This document shows positions 22,641-32,004 of a stretch of DNA of 64,000 nucleotides, one piece after another. The DNA comes from Aurantimonas marina (GTDB taxonomy: Bacteria; Pseudomonadota; Alphaproteobacteria; Rhizobiales; Rhizobiaceae). The translations under genes were made by a program, and so were the position numbers. Every line of letters starts with the position of its first letter. Positions within the stretch are counted from its first letter, which is position 1. The DNA is taken from positions 124,001 to 188,000 of the forward strand of contig NZ_JADDXW010000003.1 in assembly GCF_017183135.1 (NCBI RefSeq), in the 5' to 3' direction. The notes below the pieces were generated by a model. It worked only from the letters and a program-made list of their open reading frames with translations. It made no database searches and had not been told where the DNA came from.

Positions 22641-24227
22641 TCACCCGAAGACCAAGGAAGCTGCAATCGACAGGAGCGACAGGGCGATCACCCACTGGGC
22701 GACGCGACCGCTCATGATGCTGGCGCGCTTCTCCGTGGCAAGGTTCGTCAGCGTGTCGTCGTTCAGCCGGATGCCGTTTTCGATCAGGTCGGGCATCTGT
22801 TTTGCGAGGATTTCCAGCCCGACCGCAAAATCCGGCGCGCGGTGCAGCAGCCGCAGCATCGCATCGACACCCTCGCGCGCTTCCCGCAGCTTGGCCGCCG
22901 GCCCGAGCTCTTCGAGGATGTAGTCGGACACCACCGGCTCGGCGGCGACCCACATGTTGAATTTCGGGTCGAAGGTGCGTGCGACGCCTTCCACGACGAC
23001 CATGGTCTTTTGGAGAAGCACGAGTTCGGGCCGCGTCTTCATGTCGAACAGCTCGGTGACCTCGAACAAGAGCGCCAGCAGGTGGCCCATCGAAATCGTC
23101 TCGGCGGGCTGGCCGTAGATTGGTTCGCCGATGGCGCGAAGCGCCTGGGCGAAGCTGGCGACGTTCTGATTGCGCGGCACGTAGCCGGCCTCGAAGTGTA
23201 ATTCGGCGACGCGCAGATAGTCGCGGCGAATGAAGCCATAGAGAATCTCAGCGAGGAAGCGCTTGGATTCCGCGCTCAGCCGGCCGACGATGCCCAGATC
23301 GACCGCGATCACCGTGCCGTCCGGGCCAACGAACAGATTGCCCTGATGCATGTCGGCGTGAAAGAAGCCGTCGCGCATGGCATGGCGCAGGAACGATTGC
23401 ACCACGGTCACGCCGAGTTGCTTCAAATCATGCCCAGCCACGGCAATCGCGGCGACGTCGCTCATCTTGATGCCGTCGATCCACTCCATGGTGAGGACGT
23501 CGCGGCCGGTGCGCTCCCAGTCGATCTTCGGCACACGGAAGCCGGAATCGTTCGCCGTGTTCTCGGCCATCTCGGACGCCGCCGCCGCCTCCAGCCGCAG
23601 ATCCATCTCGATCCGGGTCGATTGGGCGAGGGTCTCGACCACCGCCACCGGCCGCAACCGGCGCGACGTGCGCACATAGCGTTCCAGGAACCGGGCGATG
23701 GAGGCAAAGGTCTCCAACTCGCGCAGGAAGCGGACGCGGACGCCCGGTCGCACCACCTTGACGGCGACGAAGCGCTCGCTGCCGTCCGCGTCGCGGATAC
23801 GCGCCTTGTAGACTTGGGCGATGGAGGCAGCCCCGACCACCTCGCCCAACTCGACGAAAAGCTCCTCGACCCGCCGTCCGAGCGTCGTCTCGATCTCGAT
23901 CACGGCGAGCGCCGTATCGAAAGGGGGAACCTTGTCCTGAAGACTGCCGAGTTCGCGCGCCGCCGCGGCTCCTACGAGGTCTGGCCGAGTCGCCAGGAAC
24001 TGGCCGAGCTTCACATAGGAGGGCCCGAGACGGTTCAGCGCGCGCGACAGATTGTCCGAGCGTTCCCGATTTTCAGCCGAGCCCCGCTCGATCAATCGCG
24101 CGAAGCGGTGCAGCAGCGCCGGCCCGGGCGGCAGGCCCTCGGCGGGAAACGAGCCAATGACGCCCTCGCGGGCGAGAACAAAGACCGCGCGGACGAGGGC
24201 GATCGTGCCGGAAATGGGATTGGCCAA
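22641..24227 (-). CDS. ubiB: ubiquinone biosynthesis ABC1-family kinase-like protein
   Basis: 528 aa. UbiB is a membrane-bound atypical kinase-like ATPase needed for ubiquinone synthesis. The KxGQ motif is in VKLGQFLATRP (about 70-80), the A-rich loop in GAASIAQVYKA, the catalytic loop is HADMHQGNLFV and the metal motif is AVDLGIVGR. The last differs from the common DFG, having Leu in place of Phe. Two C-terminal helices (about 508-527: WVIALSLLSIAASLVFG) anchor it. The gene follows ubiE by 21 bases, so the two form one operon with coaBC and dut. Confidence 0.95.
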   Translation of the reverse strand: MANPISGTIALVRAVFVLAREGVIGSFPAEGLPPGPALLHRFARLIERGSAENRERSDNLSRALNRLGPSYVKLGQFLATRPDLVGAAAARELGSLQDKVPPFDTALAVIEIETTLGRRVEELFVELGEVVGAASIAQVYKARIRDADGSERFVAVKVVRPGVRVRFLRELETFASIARFLERYVRTSRRLRPVAVVETLAQSTRIEMDLRLEAAAASEMAENTANDSGFRVPKIDWERTGRDVLTMEWIDGIKMSDVAAIAVAGHDLKQLGVTVVQSFLRHAMRDGFFHADMHQGNLFVGPDGTVIAVDLGIVGRLSAESKRFLAEILYGFIRRDYLRVAELHFEAGYVPRNQNVASFAQALRAIGEPIYGQPAETISMGHLLALLFEVTELFDMKTRPELVLLQKTMVVVEGVARTFDPKFNMWVAAEPVVSDYILEELGPAAKLREAREGVDAMLRLLHRAPDFAVGLEILAKQMPDLIENGIRLNDDTLTNLATEKRASIMSGRVAQWVIALSLLSIAASLVFG

Positions 24228-24248
24228 GAGTCTTTCCGCCCGATCGGT

Positions 24249-25028
24249 TCAGAGCTTCCAGCCGGAATGGATGGCGGCGATGCCTCCCGACAGGTTGCGA
24301 TAGGCGACGCGCTCGAAGCCGGCGGCGCGAACGGCGGCGGCAAAATTCGCCTGGTTGGGAAAGCGGCGGATCGACTCGACCAGATATTCATAGGATTCGC
24401 GATCGTTGGCGACGGTCTCGCCGATCCTCGGAATCGCCCTGAAGGACCAGGCTTCGTAGACCCGGTCGAGAACCGGCATGTCGACTTCGGAAAATTCCAG
24501 GCACAAGAACCGGCCGCCCGGCTTGAGCACCCGATAGGCCTCGCTCAGAGCGTTGTCGATCCGCGGCACGTTGCGAATGCCGAAGGCGATCGTGTAAGCG
24601 TCGAAGCTCATATCGGGGAACTTGATATCCTCGGCATTGCCTTCGACGAATACGAGGTTTTCGCCGAGGCGGCGCTTGGCCGCCCGTTCGGCGCCGACGC
24701 CGAGCATCGAAGCGTTGATGTCGAGGATAATGCCTTCCGCCCGCCGCCGCGATGCCTCGACGATTCGGAACGCGACGTCGCCGGTGCCGCCCGCCACATC
24801 GATGAAGCGCCAGCCGGTGCGGTGTGGCGGCGCCAGCCAGGCGACCATCGCGCTCTTCCAGGCGCGGTGGAGGCCGGCCGACATCAAGTCGTTCATCAGG
24901 TCATAGCGTTCGGCCACGCGGTGAAAAACGTCGTTGACGCGCGCCTGCTTCTCCTCCCGGCCCGCCACTGTGGAATAGCCGTAGGAGGTCTCCATCGCTT
25001 CGGCTCCGGTGACACGGGTTCGCGACAT
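24249..25028 (-). CDS. ubiE: demethylmenaquinone / 2-polyprenyl-6-methoxybenzoquinol methyltransferase
   Basis: 259 aa from the ATG at 25028, which has AAGGTG eight bases before it. An ATG at 25055 would add nine residues. It adds the C-methyl group in ubiquinone synthesis with SAM. The SAM-binding motif I is [12 protein letters not shown] and the family signatures [17 protein letters not shown] and AFGIRNVP are clear. It starts the ubiE-ubiB-coaBC-dut operon, divergent from mutM. Confidence 0.97.
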   Translation of the reverse strand: MSRTRVTGAEAMETSYGYSTVAGREEKQARVNDVFHRVAERYDLMNDLMSAGLHRAWKSAMVAWLAPPHRTGWRFIDVAGGTGDVAFRIVEASRRRAEGIILDINASMLGVGAERAAKRRLGENLVFVEGNAEDIKFPDMSFDAYTIAFGIRNVPRIDNALSEAYRVLKPGGRFLCLEFSEVDMPVLDRVYEAWSFRAIPRIGETVANDRESYEYLVESIRRFPNQANFAAAVRAAGFERVAYRNLSGGIAAIHSGWKL

Positions 25029-25173
25029 GGGATGGCACCTTATCTTGTATCGCATCGCCCCGATGCGGATATTGGGACGGTCGACCCTTACCGGTCCTGC
25101 GAAAGACAGGAGGCGGCGCGTTCGACAGGCGCTCCGGTTGGAAGCGCCGCATTGAGCAGGGACTTAATCGAAA

Positions 25174-26067
25174 ATGCCGGAATTGCCAGAGGTGGAGACC
25201 GTGCGCCGCGGCCTTCTTCCCGTTATCGAGGGCGCGCGGATCGAACGGGTGGTGCTCGGGCGGCCCGACCTGCGCTTTCCGCTGCCGGCGCGATTCGCCG
25301 AGCGGCTGGCCGGCCGACGGATCGAAAGCCTCGGGCGACGGGCCAAATATCTCGTCGCCGACCTGGGGGGCGGGCTGGTGCTGGCCATGCATCTCGGCAT
25401 GTCGGGCTCGTTCCGGATCGAAGCGCCGCAGGGCGATAGCGTTCCCGGCGCGTTCGCGCATCCGCGATCCGACATCCGGCGCCATGATCATGTGCGCTTC
25501 GATATGATGACACGCGATCTCGCACCGGTCTCGATCATCTATAATGACCCGCGCCGCTTCGGCTACATGACGCTGATCGAGCGCGCCGAACTGGCCGAGC
25601 ATCCGCATTTTCGCGAGCTCGGCATCGAACCGACGGGCAACGAACTATCCGGACAAGCGCTCGCCCCGCTCTTTGCGGGGCGTAGCGCGCCGCTGAAATC
25701 CGTGCTGCTCGACCAGCGGATCATTGCGGGCCTCGGCAATATCTATGTCTGTGAGGCGTTGTGGCGGAGCCGCCTGTCGCCGCGGCGGGCCGCCGGAACG
25801 CTGGTGAAGAAGGACGGGACGGCCAGCCAGCGGCTGGAAGCGCTCGCACTCAATATCCGTGAAACGATCGCCGAGGCGATCGCGGCCGGCGGCTCATCGC
25901 TGCGCGACTATCGCCAGGCCGACGGTTCGCTCGGTTATTTCCAGCATCGCTTCGCCGCCTACGACCGCGAGGGTGAGCCCTGCCGACAGGAGGCTTGCCG
26001 CGGTATCGTCAGCCGCATCGTTCAATCGGGCCGCTCGACCTTCTTCTGTCCCGCCTGCCAGCGCTGA
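25174..26067 (+). CDS. mutM: formamidopyrimidine-DNA glycosylase
   Basis: 297 aa. It removes 8-oxoguanine and cuts the strand by beta/delta elimination. The catalytic N terminus is [13 protein letters not shown]: after Met removal Pro1 is the nucleophile and Glu2 acts with it. Lys in KYLVADL is present. The H2TH domain is around [18 protein letters not shown]. The zinc finger at the C terminus is C-x4-C...C-x2-C (CRQEAC and CPACQ), the wide first spacing being common in alphaproteobacteria. It is divergent from ubiE, 145 bases away. Confidence 0.97.
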   Translation: MPELPEVETVRRGLLPVIEGARIERVVLGRPDLRFPLPARFAERLAGRRIESLGRRAKYLVADLGGGLVLAMHLGMSGSFRIEAPQGDSVPGAFAHPRSDIRRHDHVRFDMMTRDLAPVSIIYNDPRRFGYMTLIERAELAEHPHFRELGIEPTGNELSGQALAPLFAGRSAPLKSVLLDQRIIAGLGNIYVCEALWRSRLSPRRAAGTLVKKDGTASQRLEALALNIRETIAEAIAAGGSSLRDYRQADGSLGYFQHRFAAYDREGEPCRQEACRGIVSRIVQSGRSTFFCPACQR

Positions 26068-26320
26068 CGAGGCGAAAGCGCCGACGCGGCACTCTGATGC
26101 GGGCAGGTCGCACCGCTCGGCGCCGGGCGCGCCGGAGGGCTGTCCGGTCCATCCGCCTTCGCGGCAGATATTGACGGCTCCCGGCGCATCTGCCTATAAG
26201 GGCGCGACTTTCGGCGGCGCTTCATGGCGCGGCCCGTTTTTGTATTGCCGCGTCACTTGAGGGCGTGAGCCGTACCCCACCCGATCCGACCGATACGGTT
26301 ACGATAGAGAGAGACGATCC

Positions 26321-26590
26321 ATGGCCAATACCCCTTCGGCCAAGAAGGCCACGCGGAAGATCGCGCGGCGTACCGCCATCAACACCAACCGCCGCAGCCG
26401 CGTGCGCACCTTCCTGCGCAAGGTTGAAGAGGCGATCACAGCCGGCGACAAGGACGCGGCTGTCTCGGCCTTCCGGATTGCCGAGCCGGAACTGATGAGC
26501 GCTGCTTCGCATGGCGTGTTTCACAAGAACACGGCGTCGCGGAAGATTTCCCGCCTCGCCCATCGCGTGAAAACGATCGGCGCCGCCTGA
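26321..26590 (+). CDS. rpsT: 30S ribosomal protein S20
   Basis: 89 aa, ATG at 26321 with GAGAGAGACG upstream. The primary 16S rRNA-binding S20 has a helical, basic N terminus ([17 protein letters not shown]...) and the family C terminus [19 protein letters not shown]. It is separated from mutM by 253 bases and followed by a clear terminator. An rpsT near dnaA is typical of Rhizobiales. Confidence 0.98.
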   Translation: MANTPSAKKATRKIARRTAINTNRRSRVRTFLRKVEEAITAGDKDAAVSAFRIAEPELMSAASHGVFHKNTASRKISRLAHRVKTIGAA

Positions 26591-27458
26591 TCTGAACGGC
26601 GCGTCACACCCGGGTCGATCACCGGGTGGCAAGGATGATGACAAAGCCCTGGCTTCGGCCGGGGCTTTTTGATTCCAAGGCCGACACAAGGCTTCCGGGC
26701 CGCGGCGAACGAACGAGTCGCGCGCTGACCGCTGTCGAGGCGGCAAGGGAATCGCGGCAGTCGCGCATAGGCTCGTATCGGTTGCCTCTGGCGACGAAGC
26801 CTCAGCAATTCAGGCAGCCTTCCAGCTTCTGGCTCTGCCCATTCCGCCGCGATTCTGCGATTCGCAGCCGCCTTCGTCGGCATTTAGCTCAATTTGTCAC
26901 CAAACTGTCTCATGCCTGATCCCGGACGGGATCCGCCGCACGACAGGTTTGAAAAACTGCATGGATTCCAGCCCCTTGCAGAAGGTCAGTGAGCGATTAC
27001 CGATCGGCCCTCCGGGAGGTTTTTCCGACCCCCGGAGTCAAGCAGGCCCGCCACAATTTTTTCATATTTATTCTTTTCCTCCCGCAGCCCGGCCTCGGAA
27101 GCGACGAAAGCCCCGGGAGCAAAGTGTTTAGCGTGACATCGCCTCACAACCCGCATGGCGAGTCTGCAACAGGCGACCTGCTCGCATAACGATTCAGGCT
27201 GGAGTCGGCTTGCTCACCGCAGCGCCGTTTCGTAGTTTCCCCCTCGAAACAAGTGCGGGGAAAGACGAAATGCGGGGACAATCCAGGTTATCCAAAACTT
27301 CCTGGAAATTGTGGAAGGCTACGACCCTTGGGGTCGCTCCCGCATAAATTTAGTATCCGGTCTTTTCACGATTTATCCGAGTAAAAACTAGCGTCGGTCG
27401 AAGCCTGGCGCAGATAACTTCTGTGCCGATGTGGCGCAGAGGCGGGGGACCTTTTTGC
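26591..27458. other. 868-bp non-coding region upstream of rhodanese and dnaA; possible oriC or dnaA control region
   Basis: No frame looks coding, and GC drops after 26880. Contents: the rpsT terminator (26643-26670); a palindrome GATCCCG-GA-CGGGATC (26918-26933); TTTCCCC...GGGGAAA (27236-27263); a DnaA-box-like TTATCCAAA (27288-27296, one mismatch to TTATCCACA); TTCC-T-GGAA (27299-27307); a TGTGGAAGG (27310-27318) that matches six of nine bases of an inverted box; the stem CGACCC-TTG-GGGTCG (27322-27336); and TTATCCGAG (27373-27381). Clustered box-like sites near dnaA suggest origin or autoregulation. In several Rhizobiales the origin maps near hemE instead, so this is unproved. Confidence 0.5.
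26643..26670 (+). terminator. rpsT intrinsic terminator
   Basis: Ten-bp stem AAGCCCTGGC / GCCGGGGCTT around a TTCG loop, with one T-G wobble, followed directly by TTT. It has the canonical Rho-independent layout. Confidence 0.93.
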
Positions 27459-27893
27459 ATGCCTGAAGATTACAAAGGCGATGTTTCACCTGGGGAGTGC
27501 TGGTCAGCGCTCGCGGAGAAACCGGACGCCCTGCTCGTCGACGTACGCAGCACCGCCGAATGGACCTATGTCGGGCTGCCGATGCTGAACGCGCTCGGGA
27601 AGGTGCCGCTGCTCGTCGAGTGGCAGAGCTTTCCTTCGATGGCGGTTGACCCGGCCTTCGCGGAGAAGCTCGCCGATCAGGTCGTAAAGGCGGGGGGAAG
27701 CCGAGCGTCGCCGATCTTCTTTCTTTGCCGTTCGGGCGTGCGCTCGATCGCTGGCGCCGTGGCGCTGACCGCCCACGGCTTCGAGAATTGTTTCAATGTT
27801 CTCGGCGGCTTCGAAGGGCCGCCGGACGCCGAAGGACATCGTGGGCGGAAAGCCGGTTGGAAAGCGGAGGGTTTGCCTTGGGCACAGAATTAG
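27459..27893 (+). CDS. rhodanese-like domain protein
   Basis: 144 aa from the ATG at 27459; a GTG in frame at 27423 is less likely. It has a single rhodanese domain: DVRSTAEW (27-34), and the active-site loop FFLCRSGVRS (about 87-96) with the persulfide-carrying Cys. These proteins transfer sulfane sulfur. It stands between the non-coding region and dnaA, 95 bases before the dnaA start. In related bacteria a rhodanese in this position is common, but no direct link to replication is known. Confidence 0.92.
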   Translation: MPEDYKGDVSPGECWSALAEKPDALLVDVRSTAEWTYVGLPMLNALGKVPLLVEWQSFPSMAVDPAFAEKLADQVVKAGGSRASPIFFLCRSGVRSIAGAVALTAHGFENCFNVLGGFEGPPDAEGHRGRKAGWKAEGLPWAQN

Positions 27894-27988
27894 GTCTTCG
27901 CCGGCGCATCGCAGCTGTGAGTCCCAACGCGGACGGGATTCACGTGCTGCGCCAATCAACAACCAACAACAATGATTTCGGGGCAAGT

Positions 27989-29464
27989 ATGGACGGCGGC
28001 GCGAGGGGCACAGCAGAGATTATGGAGCGGGTGAACGCCCGGCTGAAAGCGCAACTCGGGCAGGACATCTTCGCCAGTTGGTTCCAACGGATGAAACTCG
28101 AGGCGACCGGCAAGGGTATCTGCCGCATCTCGGTGCCAACTGCCTTCCTGCGCAGCTGGATTCAGTCGCATTACCACGAGCTGCTGACCGAGATCTTCAG
28201 CACCGAAGTGCCGGGAACGCTGCGCGTCGACATCGCGATCCGGAGCGCCGTGCGCGGTGGCGGCGTCACCATCCGCCAAGCGCGTGTCGCGGGCCAGAGC
28301 GAGCCCGAGGCGACGCGCGTCACGGAGCCGGCGCGAAAGAGCGTCGCCGGAGCAGCGGCACCAGCAAAGGCGATCCCCGGCGGTGACGCTCGACCCCCCT
28401 CCGCTTTGCCCCAAGGCTCGGAGTTCGGCTCGCCCCTTGATCCACGCTACGTGTTCGACACCTTCGTGGAAGGCGCCTCCAACCGGGTCGCTCTCGCCGC
28501 CGCGCGAGCGATCGCGGAGAACGGGCCGCAGTCGGTCCGCTTCAACCCGCTGTTCATCCACGCCGCCGTCGGCCTCGGCAAGACGCATCTGCTGCAGGCG
28601 ATCGCCAATGCGGCCTCGCGCCGGGAGGACCGGCCGCGCGTCGTCTATCTGACGGCGGAATATTTCATGTGGCGTTTCGCAACGGCGATCCGCGACAACC
28701 GCGCCCTCGATCTGAAGGAGACGTTGCGCGGCATCGACATCTTGATCATCGACGACACCCAGTTCCTGCAAGGCAAGTCGATCCAGCAGGAGTTCTGTCA
28801 TCTTCTGAACGCGCTGGTCGATTCGGCGAAACAGGTGATCTGTGCCGCCGACCGCCCGGCGATGGAGCTGGAGTCCCTCGATCCACGGGTCCGCTCGCGG
28901 TTGTCCAACGGCATCACGCTGCAGATCGCCGTTCCGGACTACGAAATGCGCCGCTCGATCATCGCAAGCCGCGTGGCGGCGATGCGGGCGGAGGATCCCA
29001 GCTTCGACATGCCCGAGCGGGTGATCGACACGATCGCCGAGCGAGTCGCTGGGTCCGGTCGCGACCTCGAAGGAGCGTTCAACCAGATTGCCTTCCGCCA
29101 TTCGCTCGGCCAACCGCTCTCGACGGAACATCTGGACGATCTGCTCAACCAGCTGACGCGAGCCAATATCGAACGGCGGGTTCGCGTCGAGGACATCCTG
29201 AAATTCGTCTCGCGCCATTACAATGTGACGCGCACCGACCTTCTGTCGGCGCGCCGCACCCGAACCATCGTGCGGCCGCGTCAAATCGCCATGTATCTCG
29301 CCAAGACCATGACGCCGCGCTCGCTGCCGGAGATCGGCCGGCGCTTCGGCGGTCGTGACCACACGACGGTGCTCCACGCCGTGCGCAAGATCGAGGGAGA
29401 GCGCGCCAATGACGAGAAGCTGTCGGAGGAACTCGATCTGATCCGCCGGATGATCGAGGAATAG
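27989..29464 (+). CDS. dnaA: chromosomal replication initiator DnaA
   Basis: 491 aa from the ATG at 27989. Domain I (about 10-90) is ERVNARLKAQLGQDIFASWFQRM..., then a Gly/Pro-rich linker. The AAA+ domain III contains Walker A AVGLGKTHLL and Walker B DILIIDDTQFLQGK. Domain IV ends with the DNA-binding signature GRDHTTVLHAVRKIE. The ribosome site is poor (CGGGG) behind an A/C-rich leader, and a second ATG at 28022 is an alternative. DnaA unwinds the origin and is also a transcription factor. It is followed by dnaN and recF. Confidence 0.97.
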   Translation: MDGGARGTAEIMERVNARLKAQLGQDIFASWFQRMKLEATGKGICRISVPTAFLRSWIQSHYHELLTEIFSTEVPGTLRVDIAIRSAVRGGGVTIRQARVAGQSEPEATRVTEPARKSVAGAAAPAKAIPGGDARPPSALPQGSEFGSPLDPRYVFDTFVEGASNRVALAAARAIAENGPQSVRFNPLFIHAAVGLGKTHLLQAIANAASRREDRPRVVYLTAEYFMWRFATAIRDNRALDLKETLRGIDILIIDDTQFLQGKSIQQEFCHLLNALVDSAKQVICAADRPAMELESLDPRVRSRLSNGITLQIAVPDYEMRRSIIASRVAAMRAEDPSFDMPERVIDTIAERVAGSGRDLEGAFNQIAFRHSLGQPLSTEHLDDLLNQLTRANIERRVRVEDILKFVSRHYNVTRTDLLSARRTRTIVRPRQIAMYLAKTMTPRSLPEIGRRFGGRDHTTVLHAVRKIEGERANDEKLSEELDLIRRMIEE

Positions 29465-29644
29465 GCCCCGTCCAAATCCAGATCCGGTACCGCACGCGGC
29501 GATCGGCGGGCGATGCAGCACGCCGCTTGAGCTAGAAAGCCGCCGCTTTTGGCTTTCCATGTGCGGTGCGAATCATTAAGACCATCGAACCCGGAACCGG
29601 CGCCGCCTCCCGCGGTGCCTGCCCCGAACAAAACGGCCTTCGTC

Positions 29645-30769
29645 ATGCGTATCATCATCGAACGATCCAACCTCCTGAAGTCGTTGGCCCACGTCCACCG
29701 GGTCGTGGAACGCCGCAACACCATTCCGATTCTGTCGAATGTGTTATTAAAGACCGAGGACGGCGCGCTTCGCCTGAAGGCCACCGATCTCGACCTGGAA
29801 ATCACCGAGAGCGTCGCGGCTACCGGCGAGCAGGAGGGCGCGACGACGGTGCCGGCGCATCTGCTCTACGACATCGTGCGCAAGCTGCCGGACGGCGCCG
29901 AGGTCAAGCTGTCGACCAATGCCGACGGCAACCAGATGACGGTCTCGTCGGGCCGCTCGAATTTCCGTCTCCAGTGCCTGCCGGAATCGGACTTTCCCGA
30001 TATCACCGCGGGAACGCTGAGCCACGCCTTCACGATCAAGGCGGCGGAGCTCGCGCGGCTGATCGACCGGACGCATTTCGCCATCTCCACCGAGGAGACG
30101 CGCTATTATCTCAACGGTATCTTCCTCCACACGATCGAAGCGGACGGCGACCTCAAGCTGCGGGCGGTCGCCACCGACGGCCATCGCCTGGCGCGCGCCG
30201 AGATGGCGGCGCCAGCCGGATCGGAGGGCATGCCCGGCATCATCATACCGCGCAAGACCGTGGGTGAGCTGCAAAAATTGCTCAGCGACGGCGAGGACGA
30301 CGCGGCTATCGAGGTCGAACTGTCCGACGCCAAGCTCCGCGTCACTATCGGTCCCGTCGTTCTGACCTCGAAGCTGATCGACGGCACCTTTCCTGATTAC
30401 CAGCGCGTCATCCCGCAGAACAACGACAAGGCGCTGACCCTCGACCGGCAGAGCTTTTCGGCCGCCGTCGACCGGGTGTCGACGATTTCCTCCGAGCGCG
30501 GACGCGCCGTCAAGCTCGCGGTCAGCGACTCCCAGCTGACCCTCACCGTCAACTCGCCCGATTCTGGCACGGCGACCGAGGAACTGGCGGTCGGCTACGA
30601 TTCAGATGACATCGAGATCGGTTTCAACGCGCGTTATCTTCTCGACATCACCGCCCAGCTCACCGGCGACGAAGCCGTCTTCATGCTTGCCGATGCCGGT
30701 TCCCCCACGCTCATCAAGGACGGCGGCGACGACGCGACGCTTTACGTCCTGATGCCGATGCGGGTCTGA
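29645..30769 (+). CDS. dnaN: DNA polymerase III beta sliding clamp
   Basis: 374 aa from the ATG at 29645 (MRIIIERSNLLKSLAHVHRVVERRNTIPILSNV...); a longer frame upstream lacks the family N terminus. The three-domain clamp fold is present, ending VLMPMRV, which matches the DnaN C terminus. As a dimer it holds polymerase on DNA. It starts 180 bases after dnaA and ends 15 bases before recF, in one operon order dnaA-dnaN-recF. Confidence 0.97.
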   Translation: MRIIIERSNLLKSLAHVHRVVERRNTIPILSNVLLKTEDGALRLKATDLDLEITESVAATGEQEGATTVPAHLLYDIVRKLPDGAEVKLSTNADGNQMTVSSGRSNFRLQCLPESDFPDITAGTLSHAFTIKAAELARLIDRTHFAISTEETRYYLNGIFLHTIEADGDLKLRAVATDGHRLARAEMAAPAGSEGMPGIIIPRKTVGELQKLLSDGEDDAAIEVELSDAKLRVTIGPVVLTSKLIDGTFPDYQRVIPQNNDKALTLDRQSFSAAVDRVSTISSERGRAVKLAVSDSQLTLTVNSPDSGTATEELAVGYDSDDIEIGFNARYLLDITAQLTGDEAVFMLADAGSPTLIKDGGDDATLYVLMPMRV

Positions 30770-30783
30770 TTACCGCGACGGTC

Positions 30784-32004
30784 TTGACCGGGGAACGCCA
30801 AACCGGCGACGCGGCCGGGACACAATCCGGCTTACCGGTCGTCCGACTGAGCGAATTGCGGCTTGCCGATTTTCGCAATTACGAGACCCTGCGCCTTTCC
30901 TTCGACCGAGGCTTCGTCGCCTTCGTCGGCGATAACGGCGCCGGCAAGACCAATCTCATCGAGGCGGTGTCGCTGCTGACGCCGGGGCGTGGCCTGCGCC
31001 GGGCGACCTATCAGGACATCGCACGCAAGGGCGGCAGCGGCGGATTTTCGATTCGCGCCGGGCTGGTTTCGCTGCAGGGTGAGGCGAACGTCGTCACCAA
31101 GGTCCAACCCGATCCGGCCGGTCCGGCGACGCGGACGGTGCGGATCGACGAGACCGCCGCCAAGAGCGTCGACGAATTGCTCGACCTGTTGCGCATTCTC
31201 TGGCTGACACCGGCGATGGACGGGCTGTTCACCGGCCCGACGGGTGACCGCCGCCGCTTCCTCGATCGCATGGTGCTGGCGGTCGATCCGACCCACGGCC
31301 GCCGCGCGGTGGACTACGAGCGCGCCATGCGCTCGCGCAACCGGCTGCTTTCGGACAACCGCATGGATGATTCCTGGCTGAGCGGAATCGAGGCGCAGAT
31401 GGCCGAGCTCGGCATGGCGATGGCCCTGGCGCGCGCCGAACTCGTCGGAATGCTGGTCGGGATGATCGAGCAATCCGGCGCCGACAACCCATTTCCCAAG
31501 GCTGGCCTCGATTTGGCCTCCGGCTACGGCGATACCGATCTGTCCCGCCCCTCGGCCGATATCGAGGACGAGGCTCGTACGCGGCTGCGGGCCGGTCGCC
31601 ATGGCGACCGGGCCGCCGGCCGTACGCTGCTGGGCGCTCATCGGGCGGACCTTTCGGTCGTCCACCTCGCCAAGGCGATGCCGGCGGCGCTGTCCTCGAC
31701 TGGCGAGCAAAAGGCGCTGCTCATTGGCCTGGTGCTCGCCCATGCCCGGCTGGTCGCCGCCGTCTCGTCGCTGCCGCCGATCCTGCTGCTTGACGAAATC
31801 GCCGCCCATCTCGATCCCAGTCGCCGGGCGGCGTTGTTCGACCTGATCGCCGAGCTCGGCGTGCAGGCCTTCATGACCGGCACCGATGCGAGCCTGTTTG
31901 ACGCTCTCGGCGACAGAGCCCAGATGCTGGAGGTCGCGGCGGGCACGGTCCGCCCAGCTCCGGCGAGCGGTGCGACAAGCGCGCAATCGGAGCAAGGACG
32001 ATGA
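30784..32004 (+). CDS. recF: DNA replication and repair protein RecF
   Basis: 406 aa, TTG start at 30784. The N terminus has LSELRLADFRNYETL and Walker A GDNGAGKTNLIEA (about 50-62); the ABC-type signature is LSSTGEQKALLIGL and Walker B is LPPILLLDEIAAHLD. RecF loads RecA at gaps in the RecFOR pathway. It overlaps the MoeB-like gene by four bases (ATGA), so translation is coupled. The start codon is chosen from spacing to dnaN because no ATG precedes the conserved part. Confidence 0.95.
   Translation: MTGERQTGDAAGTQSGLPVVRLSELRLADFRNYETLRLSFDRGFVAFVGDNGAGKTNLIEAVSLLTPGRGLRRATYQDIARKGGSGGFSIRAGLVSLQGEANVVTKVQPDPAGPATRTVRIDETAAKSVDELLDLLRILWLTPAMDGLFTGPTGDRRRFLDRMVLAVDPTHGRRAVDYERAMRSRNRLLSDNRMDDSWLSGIEAQMAELGMAMALARAELVGMLVGMIEQSGADNPFPKAGLDLASGYGDTDLSRPSADIEDEARTRLRAGRHGDRAAGRTLLGAHRADLSVVHLAKAMPAALSSTGEQKALLIGLVLAHARLVAAVSSLPPILLLDEIAAHLDPSRRAALFDLIAELGVQAFMTGTDASLFDALGDRAQMLEVAAGTVRPAPASGATSAQSEQGR

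Noticed and set aside
23346-25439. 697-codon open frame across ubiB, ubiE and mutM
   Set aside because: It crosses three certain genes; composition is that of an antisense shadow.
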